This document shows positions 43,665 through 52,316 of a stretch of DNA of 55,146 nucleotides, one piece after another (position 1 is the first letter of the stretch; the number at the start of each line of letters is the position of its first letter). The DNA is from Microvirga massiliensis (GTDB lineage Bacteria; Pseudomonadota; Alphaproteobacteria; Rhizobiales; Beijerinckiaceae): positions 363,769 through 418,914 of the forward strand of contig NZ_LN811351.1 in the NCBI RefSeq assembly GCF_001006805.1, in the 5' to 3' direction. Position numbers and translations under genes: made by a program. The notes under the pieces are model-generated. The model worked only from the letters and a program-made list of their open reading frames with translations, had not been told where the DNA came from and did no database searches.

Positions 43665-44654
43665 TCATTCGATCACCTCGTCGGCGCCAGCCAGGAGTGC
43701 AAATGGGATATCCAGACCGAGCGCTGTAGCGGACTTGCGGTTGATCACCAGCAACAATTGCGTGGGCTGCTCCACCGGCAGCTCGGCCGGATTTGCACCC
43801 CTGAATATCTTGTCCACGTAGGACGCCGCGCGGCGGTGAAAGTCAAAAAGACTTTCGCCGTAGCTCATCAGCCCGCCGGCCACGACGAATTCGCGCAGGG
43901 AAAACATCGACGGGAGCCGATCCCTGAGCGCGAGCTCTGCAATCCGCTCTCTGTGGAAGAAAGTAACGGACCCGGTCACAACCATCACCGCCACAGCGCG
44001 TGCCCCACTCAGCGTCGCAAATGTGCTTCCGATTTCCTCAACGTTCCGGACCTCCATTCTCACGAGATCAAGACCCGCGTTCTGCGCTGCTTCTTGAGCG
44101 TTCTTGATGATCGGAAGCGAATTCGGGCTGCTCGGATCCACGAGAAGGATCACGCGAGAGAGGTTGGGCACCGCCATCGTCAGCAGTTCCAACTGCTTTG
44201 GCGCGGCATCATCCTGCGAACTCGCCAGTCCGGTAATGTTGCCGCCCGGATGCGCAAGGCTCGCGATGAAGCCACTGCCGACGGGATCGGTCGAGTAGCC
44301 CATCACGACGGGAATGGTGTTGGTCGCCTGCCGCACTGCCGGCACGGCGGTCGGAGTCCCGAGCACGAAGACGTTGACCTTCAGGCGCACCAGCTCGGTG
44401 GCAAAGTCGGCGAAGCGTTCGAGCCTGCCGTCCGCGAAGCGCCACTCAATGACGTAGTCTCTTCCCTCCACATACCCGCGCTCCCGCATCCCGTGCGGGA
44501 AGCCACTGAGGTAGCTTGCTTCGATTGAGCTTGGGCGGGCGGCGCTGGTGAGAAATCCGATCCGCCGGAGCTTCGCGGTTCGCTGCGCGCGCGCAGCAAG
44601 CGGCCGTGCCGCGGCTGTCCCAGCGAGTAACGCGATGAACTCCCGCCGCCTCAC
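43665..44654 (-). CDS. Solitary ABC transporter substrate-binding protein (ABC_sub_bind family)
   Basis: The 329-residue protein has a twin-arginine-like export signal RRREFIALLAGTAAARPLAA and the two-domain fold of the PF04392 family (VIEWRFADGRLERF near 67-80, NTIPVVMGYSTDPVGSGF near 110-127, GGLMSYG near 270). GTG 44654 is chosen because its context GGTGATCGA-GTGAGGCGGCGGGAGTT matches the start of the paralogue at 50614. No permease or ATPase gene lies beside it; such orphan receptors are numerous in Hyphomicrobiales and their ligands are mostly unknown. Confidence 0.88.
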   Translation of the reverse strand: MRRREFIALLAGTAAARPLAARAQRTAKLRRIGFLTSAARPSSIEASYLSGFPHGMRERGYVEGRDYVIEWRFADGRLERFADFATELVRLKVNVFVLGTPTAVPAVRQATNTIPVVMGYSTDPVGSGFIASLAHPGGNITGLASSQDDAAPKQLELLTMAVPNLSRVILLVDPSSPNSLPIIKNAQEAAQNAGLDLVRMEVRNVEEIGSTFATLSGARAVAVMVVTGSVTFFHRERIAELALRDRLPSMFSLREFVVAGGLMSYGESLFDFHRRAASYVDKIFRGANPAELPVEQPTQLLLVINRKSATALGLDIPFALLAGADEVIE

Positions 44655-45232
44655 TCGATCACCCCACCGGTCCGGCGTGGACGTCTGCCCCGGTCGGATG
44701 ATCTCGGAAGCGCCGGTTCGCCACCGACCAGCGCAGGCCAAACAGGATCAGAGCGGGTTCCGCGCAAGAGGAGCCCACTCGAGCATTTCCACGTCGAGTA
44801 AGGGCCTGCATCTGCCGACAGGGCACTGCCGGCTTGGTGCAGGAGCTCTGCACGGTGTCCCGCGTACAGGGCCAGCAGGGGCGCGAGTGGGTCGGGATCG
44901 GTAACGGTAGACACAACGACCTCGGAACGGCTCAGACGGGAAGCGTAGCACCACTTTGGCGACTCAGGTGGAAAACGCCGACAAACCAAAGACTTGGGAT
45001 TCCCCGGCATTTCCGACTAGATGCCTGATCTCACCGGAAGTTTGCTCCCGTTCGCCAAAGTAGTGTTAGGCCGCATGGACAAACCGGAGGGGAGCCTCCG
45101 GGCCTGCTTCTGGAAGGGCTGGCCGATAGCGCTGCTGCGCCCAGAGGCGTTGCCCTGGCCTGCCGTTGCAATGGACGGGTGGTGCTGGCCTGTTATCATG
45201 GCAATGGAAATGCGCTTGAACTGGAGGAGGAA
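44655..45232. other. Gene-poor interval
   Basis: Nothing with a recognisable domain was found on either strand. The right end contains the GGAGGAGG ribosome-binding site (45222-45229) of the next gene. Confidence 0.5.
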
Positions 45233-45553
45233 ATGGTCCGCGCGAAATCGCTTGCCAGATCCGCATCCCTTGTTGGCATGGCGCTCAGTCTTTGGTGGCC
45301 GGTCACAGTGAACGGGCAGGATTCTCCAAGCGATGAGGCTGAAATCCGGAGACTTGTCAGTGAGATGACGGACCGCTTCAACCACCATGATGCGGCCGCG
45401 TATATGCGGCTCTACACCCCAGACGCTGATTTTGTGAGTGCCAGGGGCGAAGAGACCAGCCTCCGGGTATTCGTGAAGAACGACGGCAGGTGGCAGGTCA
45501 CAGCGTTCCAGAACACGCTTGTTGCACCCCTCACCGCAACCTCCACTCGCTAG
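45233..45553 (+). CDS. SnoaL-like (SgcJ/EcaC-type, DUF4440) secreted protein with internal deletion
   Basis: The 106-residue product has a signal peptide (core ASLVGMALSLWWPVTVNG) and then the start of a SnoaL-like fold, EIRRLVSEMTDRFNHHDAAA and YMRLYTPDADFVSARGE. The text then jumps to the last strands, TSLRVFVKNDGRWQVTAFQN. Intact relatives have about 50 residues between these parts (the EGRE-x-I to PHRE region). The deletion is in frame, so the product would be a short, probably unfolded protein. The strong GGAGGAGG site remains. It could equally be listed as a pseudogene. Confidence 0.6.
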   Translation: MVRAKSLARSASLVGMALSLWWPVTVNGQDSPSDEAEIRRLVSEMTDRFNHHDAAAYMRLYTPDADFVSARGEETSLRVFVKNDGRWQVTAFQNTLVAPLTATSTR

Positions 45554-45556
45554 CTA

Positions 45557-46348
45557 CCCGGATGCAGGACGTCCTTGGCGGCTGCGGCGAACTTGAGGGC
45601 TGGGGCAGCGCGCATGGATCGGGAGGCTTGTAGTGCGGGTTTACGGTCGAATGGACAGCATCGGATCCTCCTTCTGGGAGCCAATGAGCCAAAAGGCCGC
45701 TCGAAGCGCCCAGCGTATTCCTCAATCGCCCACTGCACATTGCATCAGGGGGCTGACCACCGCGCCCCAGGCGTAACTCAGCGTGCCCGCCGCAACCGCG
45801 CCGAAGCCGAGGACGGCCAAGCGGCTGCCCGTGCGCCCAAGAGGAAACCCGCCCTCGGAGCGACCGGGCGGGGTAGTTTCTGTATGCAAGAGGTTGAGGC
45901 GGGTCCCTTGCACGCAGGGACCGAGCGGAACGCGTTCCTCGAGGAACGAGCCGGGAAGGACAGAGCGATCGCTTCCTGACCGCAGACCTCCTCCCCCAAC
46001 TGCTATAGGTCGCTGAGCAGTAGCGCAACAGGTCAAAGCCTCCCCGGGCCTAGCTGACTTCTCCGGAAGTCTTGGCAGGACTTACCCTCGGAGGGGATGA
46101 GATCTAATTTGTTCCTCATGAAGCCGTTCTGAATGGAGGGTTGAGGTTCGTTCAGGTCGCCCACGGCAAGCGCGATCACCCTGGATGGGCACCGGGATTC
46201 GGCTGCCCTGATCCGCTGAACTTCCCGGCAGAGTGAGCTTCGGGGGCGGGCTTACCGAAGAAATGGGTTCCTTCTTGTCAGGTTCGGCATCCCTCCTCCA
46301 GCGAAGGAGGTTGGACGGGGCAGCCCTTGAATCCGTGAAGAGTTCGCC
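45557..46348. other. Gene-poor interval with a transposon-end-like repeat
   Basis: The first 42 bp (45557-45598) match 33696-33735 at roughly 85 percent, including the shared core ACGTCCTTGGCGGCTGCG; in the earlier copy this lies at the 3' end of the IS6-type remnant. The rest has no supported gene. A minus-strand frame ending at 45722 encodes one hydrophobic stretch (SRLAVLGFGAVAAGTLSYAW) and could be a small membrane protein, but it has no good start. A short CCTCC/GGAGG hairpin near 46289-46310 may terminate kup. Confidence 0.4.
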
Positions 46349-48262
46349 TCAGATCTCGACCGAGCTGCCGATCTCGACCACCTGGGGCGCGGGAATGCAG
46401 AAGTAATCGGCGGTGAGCTCCGCGTTCCGGTTGAGCATCGCGAACACCATCTCGCGCCAGAGAGCCATGCCGGCCTGGGCCCGGGCGGCCACCACGGTCT
46501 GCCGCCCAACATAGTAGGTCGCGGTGTCGGGATCGAGCGCCAGGGCCCCATGGCGGTGGGCTACCGAGCGGAGCGCCGCCGGGACGTTAGGCTTCTCGGT
46601 GAAGCCGAACCGCAGGATTACGCGGGTAATGCCCGCACCGATCGGAACCAGCTCGAGGCGCTTGTCGTCCGGTATGGTGGGCACATCGAGGACCTGCACG
46701 GAAACCAGGAAGACCCGCTCGTGCAGCACCCGGTTGTGTTTCAGGTGATGCAGCAGCGTGGCCGGGATGCCCGACGCGGAAGCCGACATGACGATCGCGA
46801 CGCCCGGGATGCGGATCGGCGGATTCGCCTGAAGCTGTTGCAGGAAGTCCTTCGGTGAGATCCGCAGGTGCGAGCGTACCTGGTTCACGAGCTGCTGGCC
46901 GCGGCGCCACGTCAGCATCATGAACGCGGTGGCGATCGCAATCAGCAGAGGGAACCAGCCGCCCTGGAACAGATTGGTCGTGTTCGCGGCGAAGAAGATG
47001 AGGTCGACCACGAGCAGGAAGCCGTTCAGCAGGTAGACCAGGATTGGCCTGTGGCCCCAATGGAGCGCCACGAAGGTCGCGAGAATAGTGGTGATCGCCA
47101 TGTCGAACGACACCGCCAGCCCATATGCGCCGGCCAGCCTGCTCGATGAGCCGAAGCCCAGAACTGCTCCGAGCGTCAGCGCCGCCAGAGCCCAGTTCAC
47201 GAATGGTACGTAGATCTGACCCCGCTCGTGGCTGGACGTGTGGATCACTCGCAGCCGTGGCAACAACCCGAGCTGGATCGCCTGCTGGGTCAGGGAGAAC
47301 GAGCCGGTGATCACCGCTTGCGACGCGATCACGGTCGCCATTGTAGCCAGCGCGACGAGTGGGTAATGCGCCCAGTCAGGGGCCAGGTGATAGAAGGGGC
47401 TTTCCGCTGCCGTCGGATCCGTCAGGAGAAGGGCACCCTGCCCGAAATAGTTCAGCATCAGGCCCGGCATCACGACCAGGAACCACGCCGCTCGGATCGG
47501 GGAGCGGCCGAAATGCCCCATGTCGGCGTAGAGCGCCTCGCCACCGGTCACGGCCAGGAACACTGCCGCCAGGACGGCCAGCGTGACGGAGAGGTTCGCG
47601 CTCACGACGTAGGCCACCGCGTAGGACGGATTGATCGCGGCGAGGACGTCCGGCGCCGCCAGGATGCCCCGCAGGCCGAGAATTCCCAGGATGGCGAACC
47701 AGACCAGCATAAAGGGGCCGAAGATCCCGCCGATCCAGCCGGTGCCCATGCGCTGGACGGAGAACAAGGCGGCCAGGATGACGAGCGTGATCGGAACCAC
47801 GTAGGTCTCGTACTGGGGTGAGTCGACCGTGAGTCCCTCGACCGCGCTGAGGACCGAGATCGCGGGCGTGATCGTGCCGTCGGCGTAGAGCAGGGCGGTC
47901 CCGACCAGCCCAAGCAGGACGAGATGGATGCGCCATGAGCCGGGCTGGACCCTTCGCACGCCGAGAAGGGCGAGCAGGGCGATGATTCCGCCCTCGCCGC
48001 GATTGTCGGCACGCAGGATGAAGATGCAGTACTTGATCGAGATGACGACGATCAGGGACCACAGGATGAGAGACAGGACGCCGAGCAGCGCGTCCGGGGA
48101 GGGTGCGCTGCCACGTCCGGCCGCATGCGCGGCTTCCTTCAAGGCGTAGAAGGGGCTGGTCCCGATGTCGCCGAACACGACCCCGAGGGCACCGAGCACG
48201 AGCGCTCGGGACGGTCCTTCGGAACGCGTACCATGGGCAGGGGCATCGATCGTGGCAACCAT
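46349..48262 (-). CDS. kup: Low-affinity potassium uptake protein Kup
   Basis: The 637-residue protein starts its membrane domain with LGALGVVFGDIGTSPFYALK (residues 26-45), the hallmark of KUP/HAK transporters, and continues with RADNRGEGGI and LLYADGTITPAISVLSAVEG. About twelve hydrophobic segments are followed by a 180-residue cytoplasmic domain, giving the standard length. It takes up K+ by proton symport. The frame is open to 48385; ATG 48262 is preferred because 41 extra residues would precede a normal N-terminus. It diverges from the DUF6766/CorA pair on the right, and the 418 bp between them should carry both promoters. Confidence 0.94.
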   Translation of the reverse strand: MVATIDAPAHGTRSEGPSRALVLGALGVVFGDIGTSPFYALKEAAHAAGRGSAPSPDALLGVLSLILWSLIVVISIKYCIFILRADNRGEGGIIALLALLGVRRVQPGSWRIHLVLLGLVGTALLYADGTITPAISVLSAVEGLTVDSPQYETYVVPITLVILAALFSVQRMGTGWIGGIFGPFMLVWFAILGILGLRGILAAPDVLAAINPSYAVAYVVSANLSVTLAVLAAVFLAVTGGEALYADMGHFGRSPIRAAWFLVVMPGLMLNYFGQGALLLTDPTAAESPFYHLAPDWAHYPLVALATMATVIASQAVITGSFSLTQQAIQLGLLPRLRVIHTSSHERGQIYVPFVNWALAALTLGAVLGFGSSSRLAGAYGLAVSFDMAITTILATFVALHWGHRPILVYLLNGFLLVVDLIFFAANTTNLFQGGWFPLLIAIATAFMMLTWRRGQQLVNQVRSHLRISPKDFLQQLQANPPIRIPGVAIVMSASASGIPATLLHHLKHNRVLHERVFLVSVQVLDVPTIPDDKRLELVPIGAGITRVILRFGFTEKPNVPAALRSVAHRHGALALDPDTATYYVGRQTVVAARAQAGMALWREMVFAMLNRNAELTADYFCIPAPQVVEIGSSVEI

Positions 48263-48680
48263 GGCGGTCCGGGGTTCGGGACGGTTCTGGCGACCGAACG
48301 TGAGAACAACCGGTGCGGAACCGCTGAGTTCCGCCGAAGATGCCTGCCGATCGTTGCTGCCGGAACGCGGCCCCCGCGACCGCACCGAGGAGATGCTCGT
48401 TATCGAGAGCGGAAGGAGGCCCGCTACCCGCCTCTCCCGGATGCCAGTTGTCCGGCGGCAAGCGTGGCCCGCCGTTGTGAGGGCGAGCCATGTTCGTCTG
48501 CTCTAAGCGCAAGTACTGACCTCGGACGAAGGAATTGCGTCGCCAGTCCACGGCCGTGACCAAGCGTCGTCCGTGCCTGCCTGTTCAGGCGATCCCGATC
48601 GCATGGGGGCCGAGAGCCTCCGAAACCAAGGTAAGGCTTCAGGGTTGAACCGTGACGGTTTGCGTGTGTGGAGACGGCGG

Positions 48681-49343
48681 ATGAAACGGTTCCTGCGGAA
48701 CAATGGCCTCTCGCTCACCCTGTTTGCCCTGTTCCTGCTCGCCCTCGTCGGCCAGGCGATCACGGGCTGGAGAGCCCAAATCGAGGAGCTGCGCCTGCAT
48801 GGCAGTCCCCCGGTCGGCTTCCTCGCTTACCTGACCACGGGCCAGTTCATCTCGGCGACCTTCGAGAACTGGGAGAGCGAGTTCCTCCAGATGGCGGTCT
48901 ACGTGCTCTTGACCGTCTTCCTGTTCCAGAAGGGATCCGCCGAATCCAAGAAGCCCGACGAGGCCAATCCCGAGGACGAACCCCCGCACGCCCGGCGCGG
49001 CAATCCGGACGCGCCCTGGCCGGTCCAGCGCGGCGGCCTGATCCTGAAGTTCTACTCGCATTCCCTGAGCATCGCGCTCGTCGGGCTGTTCCTGCTGTCG
49101 TTCGGATTGCATCTGGCGGGCAGCACGCGCCGGGCGAACGAGGCGGCGCTCCTGCATCACGAGCCGGCCCAGAGCATGGTCGAGACGCTCGCGGATGCGG
49201 AGTTCTGGTATGAGAGCTTCCAGAACTGGCAGAGCGAGTTCCTGTCGATGGCCGTGCTCATCGTGCTCGGCATCTTCCTGCGCGAGCGCGGCTCGCCGGA
49301 GTCGAAGCCCGTGGCGGCCCCGCACGCCGCCACCGGACACTGA
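48681..49343 (+). CDS. DUF6766-type membrane protein with internal duplication
   Basis: The 220-residue protein contains two copies of one module. FENWESEFLQMAVYVLL ending KGSAESK (about 61-89) matches FQNWQSEFLSMAVLIVL ending RGSPESK (about 181-209), and each copy is preceded by a hydrophobic helix (SLTLFALFLLALVGQAITGW; SLSIALVGLFLLSFGLHLAG). Four membrane segments are predicted. The function of this family is not known to me; its place between Kup and a CorA-like channel suggests ion or stress physiology. ATG 48681 is used; upstream in-frame codons to 48573 have no ribosome-binding site. Confidence 0.75.
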   Translation: MKRFLRNNGLSLTLFALFLLALVGQAITGWRAQIEELRLHGSPPVGFLAYLTTGQFISATFENWESEFLQMAVYVLLTVFLFQKGSAESKKPDEANPEDEPPHARRGNPDAPWPVQRGGLILKFYSHSLSIALVGLFLLSFGLHLAGSTRRANEAALLHHEPAQSMVETLADAEFWYESFQNWQSEFLSMAVLIVLGIFLRERGSPESKPVAAPHAATGH

Positions 49344-49466
49344 CTCGAGACCCCTTCGATCCGGCAGCCTCGCCGTCGCGTGTCGGCCACGCTCATGACC
49401 GGATCGCAATCAGCCCTATGTCAGCGACATTCCAGCATAAGGCGTCAGGCGGCTTGGGCAGGCGAC

Positions 49467-50441
49467 ATGCTGACCATCTATCGCGATGCGGCGGGAACGG
49501 TACGCGAGAGCGCCTCGCTCGACCTGCCCCAGGAAGTGATCTGGATCGACCTGCTCGAGCCGACCGCCGACGAAAAGGCCTTCGTCGAAAGCCGGACCCA
49601 CATCCAGGTGCCGTCCATTGAGGCCCTCAGTGAGATTGAGGCCTCAAGCCGGCTACAGGTCAGCCGGGGCATCATCTATCTCAGCACGCCTACTCTCGCC
49701 CGCAGCGACACGACCGAAGCCTTCCTGTCGCCGGTCGGGTTCATTCTGACACCAACCGTGCTGGTGACGGTGAGGTTCGCGAAGCTGGCCACGTTCGATC
49801 AGGTCGCGGACCAGATCCACAATGACCCGTCCCTCGCCACCAATGTGGGGGTGTTCACCGCCTTGCTCGAGGCGATCGTGGACCGGGGGGCCGACGTGCT
49901 GGAGGGGCTGCGGGGCGAACTCGACCGAATCTCCCACAGGGTGTTCCACGGCAACCCGATCCACCTGAGCCATGCCGTCCGGTCCACCAATACCTTGCGC
50001 ACGACGCTCAGTGCCGTGGGAGCCATCGGCGAGCGGGTCTCGCAGGCCCGCGACGTGATGCTGGGCGTCGGGCGGATTGCCTCGTTTGCCCGCGACATCG
50101 GTGAAGAATGGATCACGCCGGAGTTCCGGGTGCGGCTCAGGGCCGTCCTGAAGGACGTCGCCTCGCTCAACGAGTACGAGGCGCATCTCTCGGGCAAGGT
50201 GCAGTTCCTGTTGGATGCGGTCCTGGGCTACATCACGATCGAGCAGAACGACCTGTTCAAGGTCCTGACCATTGCCTCGGTGGTGGGCATCCCGCCGACG
50301 CTGATGGCCGGCATCTACGGCATGAACTTCAAGTTCATGCCCGAACTCGATTGGGCATGGGGCTACCCGTTCGGGCTGGCGGTGATCCTGGTCAGCGCCG
50401 TCATTCCGCTGCTCTGGTTCAAGTGGCGCGGCTGGTTCTAG
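49467..50441 (+). CDS. CorA-family magnesium/divalent cation transporter
   Basis: The 324-residue protein has the CorA plan: an acidic N-terminal cytoplasmic domain (VIWIDLLEPTADEKAFVE), a long helical stalk (about 140-255) and two C-terminal membrane helices with the selectivity signature YGMNFKFMPEL near 286-296. It forms pentameric Mg2+ (or Co2+/Ni2+) channels. The frame is open to a GTG at 49380, but ATG 49467 gives the usual MLTIY-type start. It follows the DUF6766 gene by 123 bp in the same direction. Confidence 0.92.
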   Translation: MLTIYRDAAGTVRESASLDLPQEVIWIDLLEPTADEKAFVESRTHIQVPSIEALSEIEASSRLQVSRGIIYLSTPTLARSDTTEAFLSPVGFILTPTVLVTVRFAKLATFDQVADQIHNDPSLATNVGVFTALLEAIVDRGADVLEGLRGELDRISHRVFHGNPIHLSHAVRSTNTLRTTLSAVGAIGERVSQARDVMLGVGRIASFARDIGEEWITPEFRVRLRAVLKDVASLNEYEAHLSGKVQFLLDAVLGYITIEQNDLFKVLTIASVVGIPPTLMAGIYGMNFKFMPELDWAWGYPFGLAVILVSAVIPLLWFKWRGWF

Positions 50442-50613
50442 TACCTCTGCACTGAGGTTCTGACGACATTAATGTGCATTGCCACTGTGCAACCCGCATT
50501 TCATTCCCGATAGCGCTTCAGTTCAGAGCCTGTCTTGAAATGGCGGGATCGAGTAAGCTGGCATCGCACAGCTCGCCCTGCCTGGAAGGCGTTCACGCCG
50601 ACGAGGTGATCCA

Positions 50614-51588
50614 ATGAGGCGGCGGGAGTTCATCGCCCTTCTCGGCGGCATGGCAGTCGCTCGGCCGCTCGTGACGCGTGCGCAGCAGATGGCAATGCCT
50701 GTGGTGGGGTTCCTCAGTGGGGCCTCATCCCAGCGGTTTTGGCACCTCGTGGCAGCCTTTCGCAGCGGACTCAGCGAGCAAGGCTTTGTGGAGGGCCAGA
50801 ACGTCCGAGTTGAGTACCGCTGGGCGGACGGCGACTACGATCGGCTGCCGGCACTCGCGACCGAGCTGGTCAGCCGACCGGTCTCCGCCCTGGTCGCAAC
50901 GGGTGGTTCCGCTTTGGCCGCCAAAGCGGCGTCCTCGACCATTCCGATTGTCGCCATCACCACCGATCCAGTTCGATCCGGCCTTGTCGCGAACCTCGGC
51001 CGGCCCGAGGGTAACCTGACCGGAGTGGCTTTCCTCACCGGATCGATGGAGCCGAAGCGGCTGGAGATCCTGCAAGAGCTGATGCCGGCCGCAACCCGTG
51101 TCGCCGCCCTCATCAACCCCCACAGCCATCTTGCCTCATCCCAGACAAGGGACCTGCTGGAGGCGGGCCTGCGCATCGGACGACAGATCGACATCCTGAA
51201 TGCCGCGACGGCGCCCGAACTCGAGACTGCATTCGCCACCCTCGGTCAAACACGATCCGATGCGCTCCTGGTCACCGCCGACCCGTTCTTCAACAGCCGT
51301 CGCGAGCAGATCGTGAAGCTGGCCGCCCGCGATTCCATTCCTGCGATCTACGAATGGCGCGAGTTCGTCGAGGTGGGCGGCCTGATGAGCTATGGGCCGA
51401 GCGTCACCGACGTCTATCGCCAGGTGGGCGTTTACATGGGTCGCATCTTGAAAGGGGCCAAGCCCGCCGACCTGCCGATCTTGCAGCCAACCAGGTTCGA
51501 GCTCGTGATCAATCTGAAGGCTGCGAAGGCACTCGGCCTTCAGGTTCCGATTACTCTCCTCGCTCGAGCCGACCAGGTGATCGAATGA
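50614..51588 (+). CDS. Solitary ABC transporter substrate-binding protein (ABC_sub_bind family)
   Basis: This 324-residue protein is a paralogue of the product at 43665-44654: the same export signal start MRRREFIALLGGMAVARPLV, and matching blocks VEYRWADGDYDRLPALATEL, STIPIVAITTDPVRSGLVAN, EVGGLMSYG and a final ADQVIE. It should bind a small ligand in the periplasm for an unidentified permease elsewhere. The start follows GAGGTGATCCA. It stands alone, with gaps of 172 bp and 480 bp on its two sides. Confidence 0.9.
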   Translation: MRRREFIALLGGMAVARPLVTRAQQMAMPVVGFLSGASSQRFWHLVAAFRSGLSEQGFVEGQNVRVEYRWADGDYDRLPALATELVSRPVSALVATGGSALAAKAASSTIPIVAITTDPVRSGLVANLGRPEGNLTGVAFLTGSMEPKRLEILQELMPAATRVAALINPHSHLASSQTRDLLEAGLRIGRQIDILNAATAPELETAFATLGQTRSDALLVTADPFFNSRREQIVKLAARDSIPAIYEWREFVEVGGLMSYGPSVTDVYRQVGVYMGRILKGAKPADLPILQPTRFELVINLKAAKALGLQVPITLLARADQVIE

Positions 51589-52071
51589 GAGCAGGAGCGC
51601 TCAACCGTAAGCCGCTCCCCTGAACAAGTATCTGGTTCCGCTCAGGCCTATCGGGGAGCCTTATCCGTTGGGGGCCGGGGCATGGGAACCCGAGCGGATT
51701 TGTCCGAGAATGGCACGACCAATCCTGCCTTTGGATGCGGAGCAAAAACTGAAATTTCCTTATGCCCGCCGGCGATGTCACGGGATCAGGTCCCGACGGC
51801 GTCACTCAAGGCTTCTTCGTGAAACTCGCCTTCACGGTCCCAGCTCGCTTCTTGTCGGCCCCCTGCATCGTGCAGGAGTTGCTAGCCCCGCCGGAGGGAT
51901 CGCCGGCTGCTGCGTCGGGCCAATGCCATGAATGCGAAACCACCGATGCAGGTTTGCCCCTTTCGCATCCAGGTGTGACGCGTGTCACGTCGCCCTCGGC
52001 CGAGAAGGAGCAGACTGGTGCGTTGATGGTCCGAGCCATCATTCATGGAAGTCCCTGGAATGAGGGAAGCG
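51589..52071. other. Intergenic region with a CRP-like palindrome
   Basis: No supported gene. At 51974-51989 TGTGA-CGCGTG-TCACG has the 5-6-5 form of a CRP/FNR-type site, 83-98 bp upstream of the small secreted-protein gene. Confidence 0.35.
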
Positions 52072-52305
52072 ATGACAATCTCGGAATCGAAACTGCTCGG
52101 TGCCATGCTGACAACAATCGCGCTGACTGTCGCCTCCAGCATTCCGGCGAGCGCCAGGATTGTCACGAACAGGCTTGCTGCGAACAGGGTCGTCGCGAAC
52201 AGGATCGTGCTGAACGCGGTCACCGACAAGGCGCGGTTCGGATTCGAGGCAGTGACGATCAGCAAGATCACGCTGCCCGACGGAACCGTCATGATGGCTC
52301 ATTGA
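52072..52305 (+). CDS. Small secreted protein with Asn-Arg repeats
   Basis: The 77-residue product has a signal peptide (LLGAMLTTIALTVASSIPAS) ending near residue 28, followed by short near-repeats TNRLAANRVVANRIVLNAV and a C-terminal strand-like part ending LPDGTVMMAH. ATG 52072 has a GAGGGAAG site; ATG codons at 52045 and 52060 are in frame but worse placed. It lies 11 bp before the ADYC-domain gene, and the two are probably cotranscribed. No function is known to me. Confidence 0.6.
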   Translation: MTISESKLLGAMLTTIALTVASSIPASARIVTNRLAANRVVANRIVLNAVTDKARFGFEAVTISKITLPDGTVMMAH

Positions 52306-52316
52306 AGCCATCGGCG

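Noticed and set aside
45722..46036. Small membrane protein on the minus strand
   Set aside because: One hydrophobic stretch but no convincing start, ribosome-binding site or family; left as part of the gene-poor interval.
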